NCBI GenBank assembly: GCA_030867875.1
Contig: JAOWCC010000277.1
Location: 1-64,000 of the forward strand
Direction of reading: 5' to 3'
Source of the DNA: Actinernus sp. WN-2022
Lineage: Eukaryota > Cnidaria > Anthozoa > Actiniaria > Actinernidae
Length of the DNA stretch: 64,000 nucleotides
Shown here: in pieces, positions 1 through 15,028 of the stretch
Position numbering within the stretch: position 1 is the first letter of the stretch
How the letters are laid out: the number at the start of each line of letters is the position of its first letter
Made by a program: the position numbers and the translations under genes
Notes under the pieces: model-generated
Databases searched by the model: none
What the model saw: only the letters and a program-made list of their open reading frames with translations
What the model was told of the DNA's origin: nothing

Positions 1-3000
1 AAAACAGAGGAGCGGACAGGACTGACACCGGCAAGGGGGTCAGAAAAAAACGGACCATGAGATCGCCTAAGAACAGCGAGGAGATCGCGGTCCAGAAAAA
101 AACACGAGCATATCTCAGAAGGCGAGCGAGGAGAGCGATGGAAAAAAACTACAAAGGGAATAACCTAACATAGGTGTGGGGGTAACAAAAAACAACAACA
201 GAGGAGGAGACAGACTGACACCAAGAAGAGGTGTCAGAAAAAACGGACCATGAGATCGCCTAAGTACAGCGAGGAGATCGCGGCCCAGACAAAAACGCAG
301 TAGATCTCAGGAGACGAGCGAAGAGAATGCTGAAAAAAAATACAGAGGGGAACACCTAACATTGGTGTGGGGGAAACAAAAAACAATAACAGAGGAGGGC
401 ATAGACTGACACCAGGAATGGGGTCAGAACAAACGGACCATCAGATCGCCTAAGAACAGCGAGGAGATCGCGAACCAGAAAAAAAACCCAGCAGATCTCA
501 GAAGACGAGCGAGTAGAGTTCCTGGAAAAAAAATTCAGAACGTACCACCTAACATTGGTAACACCAAAGGCTGAAAGATTGTTGCAGGTGTGGGGGAAAC
601 AAAAAAAATAACAAAGGAGGAGACAGACTGACACCAGGAAGGGGGTCACGAAAAAAAACGGACCATGCGATCGCCTAAGAACAGCGAGGAGATCGCGGAT
701 CAGAAAAAGACGCAGCAGATCTCAGAAGACGAGCGAGGAGAGCGCTGGGAAAAAAATAAGAAGGGACCACCTAACATAGGTGTGGGGGAAACAAAAAATC
801 AACAACAGAGAAGGGGACAGACTGACACCCAGGAAGTGGGTCAGAATAAAACGGACCATGAGATCGCCTAAGAACAGCGAGGAGATCGCGGCCCAGACAA
901 AAAATCCAGTAGATCTCAGAAGACGAGCGAGAAGAGCGATGGAAAAAAATACAGACGGGACCACATCACATTTGGTGTGGGGAAAACAAAAACAAAAACA
1001 GAGGAGGGGACAGACTGACACCAGGAAGGGGGTCAGAAAGAACGGACCATCAGATCGCCTAACAACAGCGAAGAGATCACGGTCCAGAAACAAAAACCTG
1101 CAGCTCTAAGGAGACGAGCGAAGAGAATGCTGAAAAAAATACAGAGGGGAACACCTAACATAGGTTACACAAAAGGCTGAAAGATTGCTGCAGGTGTGGT
1201 GGGAACAAAAAAAAAAACAGAGGAGGGGACAGGACTCACACCAGCAAGGGGGTCAGAAAAAAACGGACCATGAGATCGCCTAAGAACAGCGCGGAGATCG
1301 CGGACCAGAAAAAAAACCCAGCAGATCTCAGAAGACGAGCGAGTAGAGTGCTAAGAGAAAAAATACAGAGGGGACCACCTGACATAGGTGTCGGGGGAAA
1401 CAAAACAAAAACAGAGGAGGGGACAGACTGACGCCAGGAAGGGGGTCAGAAAAAGCGGACCATGAAATCGCCTAATAACAGCGAGGAGATCGCGAACCAG
1501 AAAAAAAACCCAGCAGATCTCAGAAGACGAGCGAAGAGAATGCTGAAAAAAATACAGAGGGGAACACCTAACATTGGTGTGGGGGAAACAAAAAACAATA
1601 ACAGAGGAGGGCACAGACTGACACCAGGAAGGGGGTCAGAAAAAGCGGACCATGAGATCGCCTAAGAACAGCGAGGAGATCGCGAACCAGAAAAAAAAAA
1701 CCTGCAGCTCTCAGAAGACGAGCGAGTAGAGTGCTGGAAAAAAATTAAGAAACTACCACCTAACACATTGGTTTTCACAAAAGGCTGAAAGATTGATGCA
1801 GGTGTGGGAGGAACAAAAAAAACACAGAGGAGCGGACAGACTGACACCAGCAAGGGGGTCAGAAAAAAAACGGACCATGAGATCGCTTAAGAACGGCGAG
1901 GAGTTCGCGGTCCAGAAAAAAAAAACCTGCAGCTCTCAGGAGACGAGCGAGGAGAGCGATGGAAAAAAATACAAAGGGGGCCACCTCACATAGGTGTGGG
2001 GGAAACAAAAAAAAAACAGAGGAGGGGACAGACTGACACCAGGAAGGGGGTCACGAAAAAAACGGGACCATGCGATCGCCTAAGAACAGCGAACAGATCG
2101 CGGACCAGAAAAAAACCCAGCAGATCTCAGAAGACGAGCGAGGAGAGCGCTGGAAAAAAAATCAGAGGGGACCACATCACATTGGTTGTGGGGGAAACAA
2201 AAACAAAAAACAGAGGAAGGGACAGACTGACACCAGGAAGGGGGTCAGAAAAAAACGAACCATGAGATCGCCTAAGAACAGCGAGGAGATCGCGGACCAG
2301 AAAAAAACCCCAGCAGATCTCAGAAGACGAGCGAGGAGAACGCTGAAAAAACAATCAGAGGGGACCACATCACATTGGTGTGGGGGAAACAAAAACAAAA
2401 ACAGAGGAGGGGGACAGGACTGACACCAGGAAGGGGGTCAGAAAGAACGGACCATCAGATCGCCTAAGAACAGCGCGGAGATCGCGGACCAGAAAAAAAA
2501 CCCAGCAGATCTCAGAAGACGAGCGAGTAGAGTTCTGGAAAAAAATTCAGAACGTACCACCTAACATTGGTAACACCAAAGGCTGAAAGATTGCTGCAGG
2601 TGTGGGGGAAACAAAAAAATAACAAAGGAGGGGACAGACTGATACCAGGAAGGGGGTCACGAAAAAAACGGACCATGCGATCGCCTAAGAACAGCGAACA
2701 GATCGCGGACCAGAAAAAAAACCCAGCAGATCTCAGAAGACGAGCGAGGAGAGCGCTGAAAAAAAAAATCAGAGGGGACCACATCACATTGGTGTGGGGG
2801 AAACAAACAACAAAAACAGAGGAAGGGGACAGACTGACACCAGGAAGGGGTCAGAAAAAACGAACCATGAGATCGCCTAAGGAACAGCGAGGAGATCGCG
2901 GACCAGAAAAAAAACCCCAGCAGATCTCAGAAGGCGAGCGAGGAGAACGCTGGAAAAACAATCAGAGGGGACCACATCACATTGGTGTGGGGGAAACAAA

Positions 3001-6000
3001 AACAAAAAACAGAGGAGGGGACAGACTGACACCAGGAAGGGGGGTCAGAAAGAACGGACCATCAGATCGCCTAACAACAGCGAAGAGATCACGGTCCAGA
3101 AACAAAAACCTGCAGCTCTATGGAGACGAGCGAAGAGAATGCTGAAAAAAAATACAGAGGGGAACACCTAACATAGGTTACACAAAAGGCTGAAAGATTG
3201 CTGCAGGTGTGGTGGGAACAAAAAAAAAAACAGAGGAGGGGGACAGACTCACACCAGCAAGGGGGTCAGAAAAAAACGGACCATGAGATCGCCTAAGAAC
3301 AGCGCGGAGATCGCGGACCAGAAAAAAACCCAGCAGATCTCAGAAGACGAGCGAGTAGAGTGCTAGAGAAAAATACAGAGGGGACCACCTGACATAGGTG
3401 TCGGGGAAACGAAACAAAAACAGAGGAGGGGACAGACTGACGCCAGGAAGGGGGTCAGAAAAAGCGGACCCATGAAATCGCCTAATAACCAGCGAGGAGA
3501 TCGCGAACCAGAAAAAAACCCAGCAGATCTCAGAAGACGAGCGAAGAGAATGCTGAAAAAAAATACAGAGGGGCAACACCTAACATTGGTGTGGGGGAAA
3601 CAAAAAACAATAACAGAGGAGGGCACAGACTGACACCAGGAAGGGGGTCAGAAAAAGCGGACCATGAGATCGCCTAAGAACAGCGAGGAGATCGCGAACC
3701 AGAAAAAAAAACCTGCAGCTCTCAGAAGACGAGCGAGTAGAGTGCTGGAAAAAAAATTAAGAAACTACCACCTAACATTGGTTTCACAAAAGGCTGAAAG
3801 ATTGATGCAGGTGTGGGAGGAACAAAAAAAACACAGAGGAGCGGACAGACTGACACCAGCAAGGGGGTCAGAAAAAAACGGACCATGAGATCGCTTAAGA
3901 ACGGGCGAGGAGTTCGCGGTCCAGAAAAAAAAACCTGCAGCTCTCAGGAGACGAGCGAGGAGAGCGATGGAAAAAAATACAAAGGGGGCCACCTCACATA
4001 GGTGTGGGGGAAACAAAAAAAAACAGAGGAGGGGACAGACTGACACCAGGAAGGGGGTCACGAAAAAACGGACCATGCGATCGCCTAAGAACAGCGAACA
4101 GATCGCGGACCAGAAAAAAACCCAGCAGATCTCAGAAGACGAGCGAGGAGAGCGCTGGAAAAAAAATCAGAGGGGACCACATCACATTGGTGTGGGGGAA
4201 ACAAAAACAAAAACAGAGGAAGGGACAGACTGACACCAGGAAGGGGGTCAGAAAAAACGAACCATGAGATCGCCTAAGAACAGCGAGGAGATCGCGGACC
4301 AGAAAAAAACCCCAGCAGATCTCAGAAGACGAGCGAGGAGAACGCTGGAAAAACAATCAGAGGGGACCACATCACATTGGTGTGGGGGAAACAAAAACAA
4401 AAACAGAGGAGGGGACAGACTGACACCAGGAAGGGGGTCAGAAAGAACGGACCATCAGATCGCCTAAGAACAGCGCGGAGATCGCGGACCAGAAAAAAAA
4501 CCCAGCAGATCTCAGAAGACGAGCGAGTAGAGTTCTGGAAAAAAATTCAGAACGTACCACCTAACATTGGTAACACCAAAGGCTGAAAGATTGCTGCAGG
4601 TGTGGGGGAAACAAAAAAATAACAAAGGAGGGGACAGACTGATACCAGGAAGGGGGTCACGAAAAAACGGACCATGCGATCGCCTAAGAACAGCGAACAG
4701 ATCGCGGACCAGAAAAAAACCCAGCAGATCTCAGAAGACGAGCGAGGAGAGCGCTGAAAAAAAAATCAGAGGGGACCACATCACATTGGTGTGGGGGAAA
4801 CAAAAACAAAAACAGAGGAAGGGACAGACTGACACCAGGAAGGGGGTCAGAAAAAACGAACCATGAGATCGCCTAAGAACAGCGAGGAGATCGCGGACCA
4901 GAAAAAAACCCCAGCAGATCTCAGAAGGCGAGCGAGGAGAACGCTGGAAAAACAATCAGAGGGGACCACATCACATTGGTGTGGGGGAAACAAAAACAAA
5001 AACAGAGGAGGGGACAGACTGACACCAGGAAGGGGGTCAGAAAGAACGGACCATCAGATCGCCTAACAACAGCGAAGAGATCACGGTCCAGAAACAAAAA
5101 CCTGCAGCTCTATGGAGACGAGCGAAGAGAATGCTGAAAAAAATACAGAGGGGAACACCTAACATAGGTTACACAAAAGGCTGAAAGATTGCTGCAGGTG
5201 TGGTGGGAACAAAAAAAAAACAGAGGAGGGGACAGACTCACACCAGCAAGGGGGTCAGAAAAAACGGACCATGAGATCGCCTAAGAACAGCGCGGAGATC
5301 GCGGACCAGAAAAAAACCCAGCAGATCTCAGAAGACGAGCGAGTAGAGTGCTAGAGAAAAATACAGAGGGGACCACCTGACATAGGTGTCGGGGAAACAA
5401 AACAAAAACAGAGGAGGGGACAGACTGACGCCAGGAAGGGGGTCAGAAAAAGCGGACCATGAAATCGCCTAATAACAGCGAGGAGATCGCGAACCAGAAA
5501 AAAACCCAGCAGATCTCAGAAGACGAGCGAAGAGAATGCTGAAAAAAATACAGAGGGCAACACCTAACATTGGTGTGGGGGAAACAAAAAACAATAACAG
5601 AGGAGGGCACAGACTGACACCAGGAAGGGGGTCAGAAAAAGCGGACCATGAGATCGCCTAAGAACAGCGAGGAGATCGCGAACCAGAAAAAAAAACCTGC
5701 AGCTCTCAGAAGACGAGCGAGTAGAGTGCTGGAAAAAAAAATTAAGAAACTACCACCTAACATTGGTTTCACAAAAGGCTGAAAGATTGATGCAGGTGTG
5801 GGAGGAACAAAAAAAACACAGAGGAGCGGACAGACTGACACCAGCAAGGGGGTCAGAAAAAAACGGACCATGAGATCGCTTAAGAACGGCGAGGAGATCG
5901 CGGTCCAGAAAAAAAAACCTGCAGCTCTCAGGAGACGAGCGAGGAGAGCGATGGAAAAAAATACAAAGGGGGCCACCTCACATAGGTGTAGGGGAAACAA

Positions 6001-9000
6001 AAAAAAACAGAGGAGGGGACAGACTGACACCAGCAAGGGGGTCAGAAAAAACGGACCATGAGATCGCCTAAGAACAGCGAGGAGATCGCGGACCAGAGAA
6101 AAACTCTGCAGATCTCAGAAGACGATCGAAGAGAGTGCTAGAAAAAAATACAGAGGGGACCACCTGACATAGGTGTCGGGGAAACAAAACAAAAACAGAG
6201 GAGGGGACAGACTGACGCCAGGAAGGGGGTCAGAAAAAGCGGACCATGAAATCGCCTAATAACAGCGAGGAGATCGCGAACCAGAAAAAAACCCAGCAGA
6301 TCTCAGAAGACGAGCGAAGAGAATGCTGAAAAAAATACAGAGGGGAACACCTAACATTGGTGTGGGGGAAACAAAAAACAATAACAGAGGAGGGCACAGA
6401 CTGACACCAGGAATGGGGTCAGAACAAACGGACCATGAGATCGCCTAAGAACAGCGCGGAGATCGCGGAACAGAAAAAATACCAGCAGATCTCAGAAGAT
6501 GAGCGAGTAGAGTGCTGGAAAAAAATTAAGACAGTACCACCTAACATTGGTTACACAAAAGGCTGAAAGATTGCTGCAGGTGTTGTGGGAAAAAAAAACA
6601 GAGGAGGGGACAGACTGACACCAGCAAGGGGGTCAGAAAAAACGGACCATGAGATCGCCTAAGAACAGCGAGGAGATCGCGGATCAGAAAAAGACGCAGC
6701 AGATCTCAGAAGACGAGCGAGGAGAGCGCTGGGAAAAAAATCAGAAGGGACCACCTAACATAGGTGTGGGGGAAACAAAAATCAACAACAGAGAAGGGGA
6801 CAGACTGACACCAGGAAGTGGGTCAGAATAAACGGACCATGAGATCGCCTAAGAACAGCGAGGAGATCGGGAAACAAAAACAAAAACAGAGGAGGGGACA
6901 GACTGACACCAGGAAGGGGGTCAGAATAAACGGACCATGAGATCGCCTAAGTACAGCGAGGAGATCGCGGACCAGAAAAAAAACCCAGTAGATCTCAGAA
7001 GACGAGCGAAGAGAATGCTGAAAAAAATACAGAGGGGAACACCTAACATTGGTGTGGGGGAAACAAAAAACAATAACAGAGGAGGGCATAGACTGACACC
7101 AGGAATGGGGTCAGAACAAACGGACCATCAGATCGCCTAAGAACAGCGAGGAGATCGCGAACCAGAAAAAAACCCAGCAGATCTCAGAAGACGAGCGAGT
7201 AGAGTTCTGGAAAAAAATTCAGAACGTACCACCTAACATTGGTAACACCAAAGGCTGAAAGATTGTTGCAGGTGTGGGGGAAACAAAAAAATAACAAAGG
7301 AGGAGACAGACTGACACCAGGAAGGGGGTCACGAAAAAACGGACCATGCGATCGCCTAAGAACAGCGAGGAGATCGCGGATCAGAAAAAGACGCAGCAGA
7401 TCTCAGAAGACGAGCGAGGAGAGCGCTGGGAAAAAAATAAGAAGGGACCACCTAACATAGGTGTGGGGGAAACAAAAATCAACAACAGAGAAGGGGACAG
7501 ACTGACACCAGGAAGTGGGTCAGAATAAACGGACCATGAGATCGCCTAAGAACAGCGAGGAGATCGCGGCCCAGACAAAAATCCAGTAGATCTCAGAAGA
7601 CGAGCGAGAAGAGCGATGGAAAAAAATACAGACGGGACCACCTCACATAGGTGTGGGGGAAACAAAAAAAAACAGAGAAGGGGACAGACTGACACCAGCA
7701 AGGGGGTCAGAAAAAACGGACAATGAGATCGCCTAAGAACAGCGAGGAGATCGCGGACCAGAGAAAAACTCAGCAGATCTCAGAAGACGAGCGAAGAGAG
7801 TGCTAGAAAAAAATACAGAGGGGACCACCTGACATAGGTGTCGGGGAAACAAAACAAAAACAGAGGAGGGGACAGACTGACGCCAGGAAGGGGGTCAGAA
7901 AAAGCGGACCATGAAATCGCCTAATAACGGCGAGGAGATCGCGAACCAGAAAAAAACCCAGCAGATCTCAGAAGACGAGCGAAGAGAATGCTGAAAAAAA
8001 TACAGAGGGGAACACCTAACATTGGTGTGGGGGAAACAAAAAACAATAACAGAGGAGGGCACAGACTGATACCAGGAATGGGGTCAGAACAAACGGACCA
8101 TGAGATCGCCTAAGAACAGGGAGGAGATCGGGAACCAGAAAAAAACCCAGCAGATCTCAGAAGACGAGCGAGTAGCGTGCCGGAAAAAAAATAAGACAGT
8201 ACCACCTAACATTGGTTACACAAAAGGCTGAAAGATTGCTGCAGGTGTGGTGGAAAAAAAAAAAACCAGAGGAGGGGACAGACTGACACGAGCAAGGGGG
8301 TCAGAAAAAACGGACCATGAGATCCCCTAAGAACAGCGAGGAGATCGCGAACCAGAAAAAAACCCAGCAGATCTCAGAAGAGGAGCGAGTAGAGTGCTGG
8401 AAAAAAATTAAGACAGTACCACCTAACATTGGTTTCACAAAAGGCTGAAAGATTGATGCAGGTGTGGAAGGAACAAAAAAAAAACAGAGGAGCGGACAGA
8501 CTGACACCGGCAAGGGGGTCAGAAAAAAACGGACCATGAGATCGCCTAAGAACAGCGAGGAGATCGCGGTCCAGAAAAAAACACGAGCATATCTCAGAAG
8601 GCGAGCGAGGAGAGCGATGGAAAAAAATACAAAGGGAATAACCTAACATAGGTGTGGGGGTAACAAAAAACAACAACAGAGGAGGAGACAGACTGACACC
8701 AAGAAGAGTGTCAGAAAAACGGACCATGAGATCGCCTAAGTACAGCGAGGAGATCGCGGCCCAGACAAAAACGCAGTAGATCTCAGGAGACGAGCGAAGA
8801 GAATGCTGAAAAAAATACAGAGGGGAACACCTAACATTGGTGTGGGGGAAACAAAAAACAATAACAGAGGAGGGCATAGACTGACACCAGGAATGGGGTC
8901 AGAACAAACGGACCATCAGATCGCCTAAGAACAGCGAGGAGATCGCGAACCAGAAAAAAAACCAGCAGATCTCAGAAGACGAGCGAGTAGAGTTCTGGAA

Positions 9001-12000
9001 AAAAATTCAGAACGTACCACCTAACATTGGTAACACCAAAGGCTGAAAGATTGTTGCAGGTGTGGGGGAAACAAAAAAATAACAAAGGAGGAGACAGACT
9101 GACACCAGGAAGGGGGTCACGAAAAAACGGACCATGCGATCGCCTAAGAACAGCGAGGAGATCGCGGATCAGAAAAAGACGCAGCAGATCTCAGAAGACG
9201 AGCGAGGAGAGCGCTGGGAAAAAAATAAGAAGGGACCACCTAACATAGGTGTGGGGGAAACAAAAATCAACAACAGAGAAGGGGACAGACTGACACCAGG
9301 AAGTGGGTCAGAATAAACGGACCATGAGATCGCCTAAGAACAGCGAGGAGATCGCGGCCCAGACAAAAATCCAGTAGATCTCAGAAGACGAGCGAGAAGA
9401 GCGATGGAAAAAAATACAGACGGGACCACCTCACATAGGTGTGGGGGAAACAAAAAAAAACAGAGAAGGGGACAGACTGACACCAGCAAGGGGGTCAGAA
9501 AAAACGGACAATGAGATCGCCTAAGAACAGCGAGGAGATCGCGGACCAGAGAAAAACTCAGCAGATCTCAGAAGACGAGCGAAGAGAGTGCTAGAAAAAA
9601 ATACAGAGGGGACCACCTGACATAGGTGTCGGGGAAACAAAACAAAAACAGAGGAGGGGACAGACTGACGCCAGGAAGGGGGTCAGAAAAAGCGGACCAT
9701 GAAATCGCCTAATAACGGCGAGGAGATCGCGAACCAGAAAAAAACCCAGCAGATCTCAGAAGACGAGCGAAGAGAATGCTGAAAAAAATACAGAGGGGAA
9801 CACCTAACATTGGTGTGGGGGAAACAAAAAACAATAACAGAGGAGGGCACAGACTGATACCAAGAATGGGGTCAGAACAAACGGACCATGAGATCGCCTA
9901 AGAACAGGGAGGAGATCGGGAACCAGAAAAAAACCCAGCAGATCTCAGAAGACGAGCGAGTAGCGTGCCGGAAAAAAAATAAGACAGTACCACCTAACAT
10001 TGGTTACACAAAAGGCTGAAAGATTGCTGCAGGTGTGGTGGAAAAAAAAAAAACCAGAGGAGGGGACAGACTGACACCAGCAAGGGGGTCAGAAAAAACG
10101 GACCATGAGATCGCCTAAGAACAGCGCGGAGATCGCGGACCAGAAAAAAACCCAGCAGATCTCAGAAGACGAGCGAGGAGAGCGCTGGAAAAAAAATCAG
10201 AGGGGACCACATCACATTGGTGTGGGGGAAACAAAAACAAAAACAGAGGAGGGGACAGACTGACACCAGGAAGGGGGTCAGAAAAAAACGAACCATGAGA
10301 TCGCCTAAGAATAGCGAGGAGATCGCGGACCAGAAAAAAACCCCAGCAGATCTCAGAAGACGAGCGAGGAGAACGCTGGAAAAACAATCAGAGGGGACCA
10401 CATCACATTGGTGTGGGGGAAACAAAAACAAAAACAGAGGAGGGGACAGACTGACACCAGGAAGGGGGTCAGAAAGAACGGACCATCAGATCGCCTAACA
10501 ACAGCGAAGAGAGCACGGTCCAGAAACAAAAACCTGCAGCTCTAAGGAGACGAGCGAAGAGAATGCTGAAAAAAATACAGAGGGGAACACCTAACATAGG
10601 TTACACAAAAGGCTGAAAGATTGCTGCAGGTGTGGTGGGAACAAAAAAAAAACAGAGGAGGGGACAGACTCACACCAGCAAGGGGGTCAGAAAAAACGGA
10701 CCATGAGATCGCCTAAGAACAGCGAGGAGATCGCGGATCAGAAAAAGACGCAGCAGATCTCAGAAGACGAGCGAGGAGAGCGCTGGGAAAAAAATCAGAA
10801 GGGACCACCTAACATAGGTGTGGGGGAAACAAAAATCAACAACAGAGAAGGGGACAGACTGACACCAGGAAGTGGGTCAGTATAAACGGACCATGAGATC
10901 GCCTAAGAACAGCGAGGAGATCGCGGCCCAGACAAAAACCCAGTAGATCTCAGAAGACGAGCGAGAAGAGCGATGGAAAAAAATACAGACGGGACCACCA
11001 GACATAGGTGTGGCGGAAACAAAAAAAACAGAGGACGGGAGAGACTGACACCAGGAAAGGGGTCAGAAAAAACGGACCATGAGATCGCCTAAGAACAGCG
11101 AGGAGATCGCGGATCAGAAAAAGACGCAGCAGATCTCAGAAGACGAGCGAGGAGAGCGCTGGGAAACAAATCAGAAGGGACCACCTAACATAGGTGTGGG
11201 GGAAACAAAAATCAACAACAGAGAAGGGGACAGACTCACACCAGGAAGTGGGTCAGAATAAGCGGACCATGAGATCGCCTAAGAACAGCGAGGTGATCGC
11301 GGCCCAGACAAAAACCCAGTAGATCTCAGAAGACGAGCGAGAAGAGCGATGGAAAAAAATACAGACGGGACCACCTGACATAGGTGTGGCGGAAACAAAA
11401 AAAACGAGGACGGGAGAGACTAACACCAGGAAGGGGGTCAGAAAAAACGGACCATCAGATCGCCTAACAACAGCGAAGAGATCACGGTCCAGAAACAAAA
11501 ACCTGCAGCTCTCAGGAGACGAGCGAAGAGAATGCTGAAAAAAATACAGAGGGGAACACCTAACATAGCTGTGGGGGAAACAAAAAACAATAACAGAGGA
11601 GGGCACAGACTGACACCAGGAATGGGGTCAGAAAAAAACGGACCATGAGATCGCCTAAGAACAGCGAGGAGATCGCGAACCAGAAAAAAGCCGAGCAGAT
11701 CTCAGAAAACGAGCGAGTAGAGTGCTGGAAAAAAATTAAGACAGTACCACCTAACATTGGTTTCACAAAAGACTGAAAGATTGATGCAGGTGTGGGAGGA
11801 ACAAAAAAAACCCAGAGGAGCGGACAGACTGACACCAGCAAGGGGGTCAGAAAAAAACGGACCATGAGATCGCCTAAGAACAGCGAGGAGATCGCGGACC
11901 AGAAAAAAACCCGAGCATATCTCAGAAGGCGAGCGAGATGAGGGCTGGAAAAAAATCAGAGGGGACCACCTCACATAGGTGTGGGGGAAACAAAAAAAAA

Positions 12001-13640
12001 CAGAGGAGGGGACAGACTGACACCAGCAAGGGGGTCAGAAAAAACGGACCCTGAGATCGCCTAAGAACAGCGCGGAGATCGCGGACCAGAAAAAAAACCC
12101 AGCAGATCTCAGAAGACGAGCGAGTAGAGTTCTGGAAAAAAATCAGAGGGGACCACCTCACATAGGTGTGGGGGAAACAAAAACAAAAACAGAGGCTGGG
12201 ACAGACTGACACCAGGAAGGGGGTCAGAAAAAGCGGACCAGCAGATCGCCTAAGAACAGCGAGGAGATCGCGAACCAGAAAAAAACCCAGCAGATCTCAG
12301 AAGACGAGCGAGTAGAGTGCTGGAAAAAAAATAAGACAGTACCACCTAACATTGGTTACACAAAAGGCTGAAAGATTGCTGCAGGTGTGGTTGGGAAAAA
12401 AAAAACAGAGGAGGGGACAGACTGACACCAGCAAGGGGGTCAGAAAAAACGGACCATGAGATCGCCTAAGAACAGCGCGGAGATCGCGGACCAGAAAAAA
12501 ACCCAGCAGATCTCAGAAGACGAGCGAGTAGAGTTCTGGAAAAAAATTCAGAACGTACCACCTAACATTGGTAACACCAAAGGCTGAAAGATTGCTGCAG
12601 GTGTGGGGGAAACAAAAAAATAACAAAGGAGGGGACAGACTGACACCAGGAAGGGGGTCACGAAAAAACGGACCATGCGATCGCCTAAGAACAGCGAGGA
12701 GATCGCGGACCAGAAAAAAACCCAGCAGATCTCAGAAGACGAGCGAGGAGAGCGCTGGAAAAAAAATCAGAGGGGACCACATCACATTGGTGTGGGGGAA
12801 ACAAAAACAAAAACAGAGGAGGGGACAGACTGACACCAGGAAGGGGGTCAGAAAAAACGAACCATGAGATCGCCTAAGAACAGCGAGGAGATCGCGGCCC
12901 AGACAAAAACCCAGTAGACCTCAGAAGACGAGCGACGAGAGCGATGGAAAAAAATACAGAAGGGACCACTTGACATAGGTGTGGGGGAAACAAAAAAAAA
13001 CAGAGGACGGGAGAGACTGACACCAGGAAATGGGTCAGAAAGAACGGACCATCAGATCGCCTAACAACAGCGAAGAGATCACGGTCCAGAAACAAAAACC
13101 TGCAGCTCTCAGAAGACGAGCGAGTAGAGTTCTGGAAAAAAATTAAGAAGGTACCACCTAACATTGGTAACATCAAAGGCTGAAAGATTGCTGCAGGTGT
13201 GGGGGAAACAAAAAAATAACAAAGGAGGGGACAGACTGACACCAGCAAGGGGGTCAGAAAAAACGGACCATGAGATCGCCTAAGAACAGCGAGGAGATCG
13301 CGGACCAGAAAAAAACACATCAGATCTCAGAAGACGAGCGAAAAGAGGGCTGAAAAAAATACAGAGGGAACCACCTAACGTAGGCGTGGAGGAGACTAAA
13401 AAATCAGGAGACAAAACAGAGGGGACCGCCTAATGTGCATAGGCGAAGGGGAGTCTGAAAACACAGAGGTGGTTCGTCTCCTAGTTATTTGTTAGTCTCC
13501 CCTTCGCCTAGACTGACACCAGGAACAAACAGAGGAGGGGAAAGACGGATACCAGGAAGGGGGTCAGTTAAAAACGGAAAAAATACAGAGGGAACCACCT
13601 AACATAGGTGTGAAAAACGGACCATGAGATCACCTAATAA
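1..13640. repeat. Higher-order satellite array, ~190-230 bp units
   Basis: The whole stretch is a head-to-tail array. Each unit carries the landmarks ccatgagatcgcctaag, cagatctcagaagacgagcg, ggtgtgggggaaac and gacagactgacacc. Landmark spacing is about 190-194 bp for short units. It is about 220-234 bp for long units, which gain a segment containing ggctgaaagattg. That marker lies near 571, 1171, 1785, 2579, 3189, 3797, 4581, 5179, 5779, 6565, 7254, 8227, 8447, 9047, 10015, 10613, 11770, 12367, 12586 and 13178. Equivalent copies are therefore about 2.0 kb apart in the first half, and 1.79 kb apart between 7254/8227 and 9047/10015. Units are A- and G-rich on the plus strand, with A-runs of variable length. 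Each contains a small dyad of the form cacctaacataggtg. The array could be pericentromeric, subtelomeric or interstitial satellite; the sequence does not decide. It is not protein-coding. Confidence 0.93.
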
Positions 13641-13644
13641 GAGC
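13381..13644. repeat. Degenerate edge of the satellite array
   Basis: Satellite landmarks become sparse and out of order here. Short pieces of the unit (gactgacaccagga, gaaccacctaacatagg) are mixed with new sequence. A short inverted repeat is included: taggcgaaggggagtct near 13,438-13,455 pairs with a near-complement near 13,492-13,509. This is the decayed boundary of the array. Confidence 0.6.
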
Positions 13645-13725
13645 TTGAGATGTTGAAGTTTTGGCGGCCATGTTGGATGACAAGGGTTACCATCCAACAT
13701 GGCCGCCAAAACTTCAACATCTTAA
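13645..13725. repeat. Foldback palindrome at the satellite edge
   Basis: Positions 13649-13679 and 13691-13721 are perfect 31-nt inverted complements around an 11-nt loop. The match extends to 13645 and 13725 with one mismatch. The core contains ttggcggccatgttggatg. It looks like a very small MITE and marks the end of the satellite. Confidence 0.85.
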
Positions 13726-14452
13726 ACAAAGCGAACATTCCATCCATTTCAGTTGGTTTCACTATGAGTCTCATAAACATAACTTTTAAACATTTGTAAG
13801 GCCAAAAACCTTTAATTTGGCGCAAATTTGTTGACTTTCGTGATTAATATAAACACGTGAAGGATTGTCGAGACATAATTCAAACCTCTATCTCGTGAGC
13901 AAAACATCGTATTGAACTGAAATTTCGTCTACAAAATGTTAAAGAAACAATTTTATAGATATAGTTTAGAATGTAAATATTTGAAGACAACGTGATGACG
14001 TCACATGCACGCCAAGAATAGAGGTCGTCACGTGGTGGTAGCGCACAGGAATGACTGGCTGCCTAATTAACTATTAATGAGGTTATAAATATACAGGCCT
14101 TGTTTATGAAGTGCACCCGTGCTGGGTCCGGGTTATAAACGATTCAGTGTAATCAAACGGACAGAATCCTTGTTCGTTTTCACAATAACATGGATTTGGA
14201 GCGATTTTTCTCATCATCTTCACCTGGGGCCAATAGTCCAGTTTCTTATTTTTAAATTCTTAAAAGAATTATCGCTGGATGCGATGACTGAAGATGCATT
14301 TAATCAACATTAGCCTCAAAGGCCTTAAAATTCGTTCCCGACACAGTGATTTTCATACTGAATGACGAGGGTCGCGCAGAAGTGGGATGGTTCAAATCAC
14401 CAAGCAACAAAACGACGAACAAACTATTTATAAACACGGTCTTCAAGGAATA
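13726..14452. other. Intergenic, no gene seen
   Basis: AT-rich unique-looking sequence with no coding evidence. Around 14,255-14,325 there is a diverged half-copy of the MITE that is complete at 26,921-27,182: both share a run like gctggatgYgatgactRMag followed by aatcaacattag. Confidence 0.5.
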
Positions 14453-14747
14453 AAGGAGATTTCGATTGAGTGATTGCTTTGGTTTTGCGTTTGCTCGGTT
14501 TTCCTATTGGCTGTGGAAAATGTTTTGTGATTATCAGCCAATCAAGTGCTAAACTAAAACCAAACGTGCTTTGGTCCATCACACGATCCACGATTGCGTT
14601 TACTTTGCCTCGTGATTGGTTGAAGTAAAACCAATCGTGAATTACTTCAGTTCGTGATTGGCTTATTGTGTTTTTACTTGCTCCCGTGATTGGTTCTGTG
14701 ATTACTTCGGTTTCGGTTTTACGACACTCAATTGAAAACCGCTCTAT
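14453..14747. mobile_element. MITE, agagcggttttcaattgag family
   Basis: The right end is the reverse complement of agagcggttttcaattgag, near 14,727-14,747. The left end is a diverged form (gagatttcgattgagtg). The interior is full of gtgattggtt/aaccaatcac-type repeats, giving self-complementarity. Relatives occur at 17,830-18,402, 50,609-50,692 and 50,943-51,090. Confidence 0.65.
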
Positions 14748-15028
14748 ATTGCTTATAGTTTCAATCGTATTTCTCATGCCTATTTTGTAAACTAATTCAT
14801 TGCAGATTTCACATCTCACCTTATGTTTGTAAAATGATCGTTTTAATCTCCTTGCCCCCTCAGAGTCCGCCAGTATAGACACGAGTGTTCCTGACTAGAT
14901 GGCCTCTCGGTTATATTCAGGTCCACCTCACTCTCCTTTTTTCTATTATCCTTTGTTTTTATCATTGTACCTAATTCTGACATCTGGCGTGAAATAAGCG
15001 CTACTGTATTGTATTATTGTTGATCAAA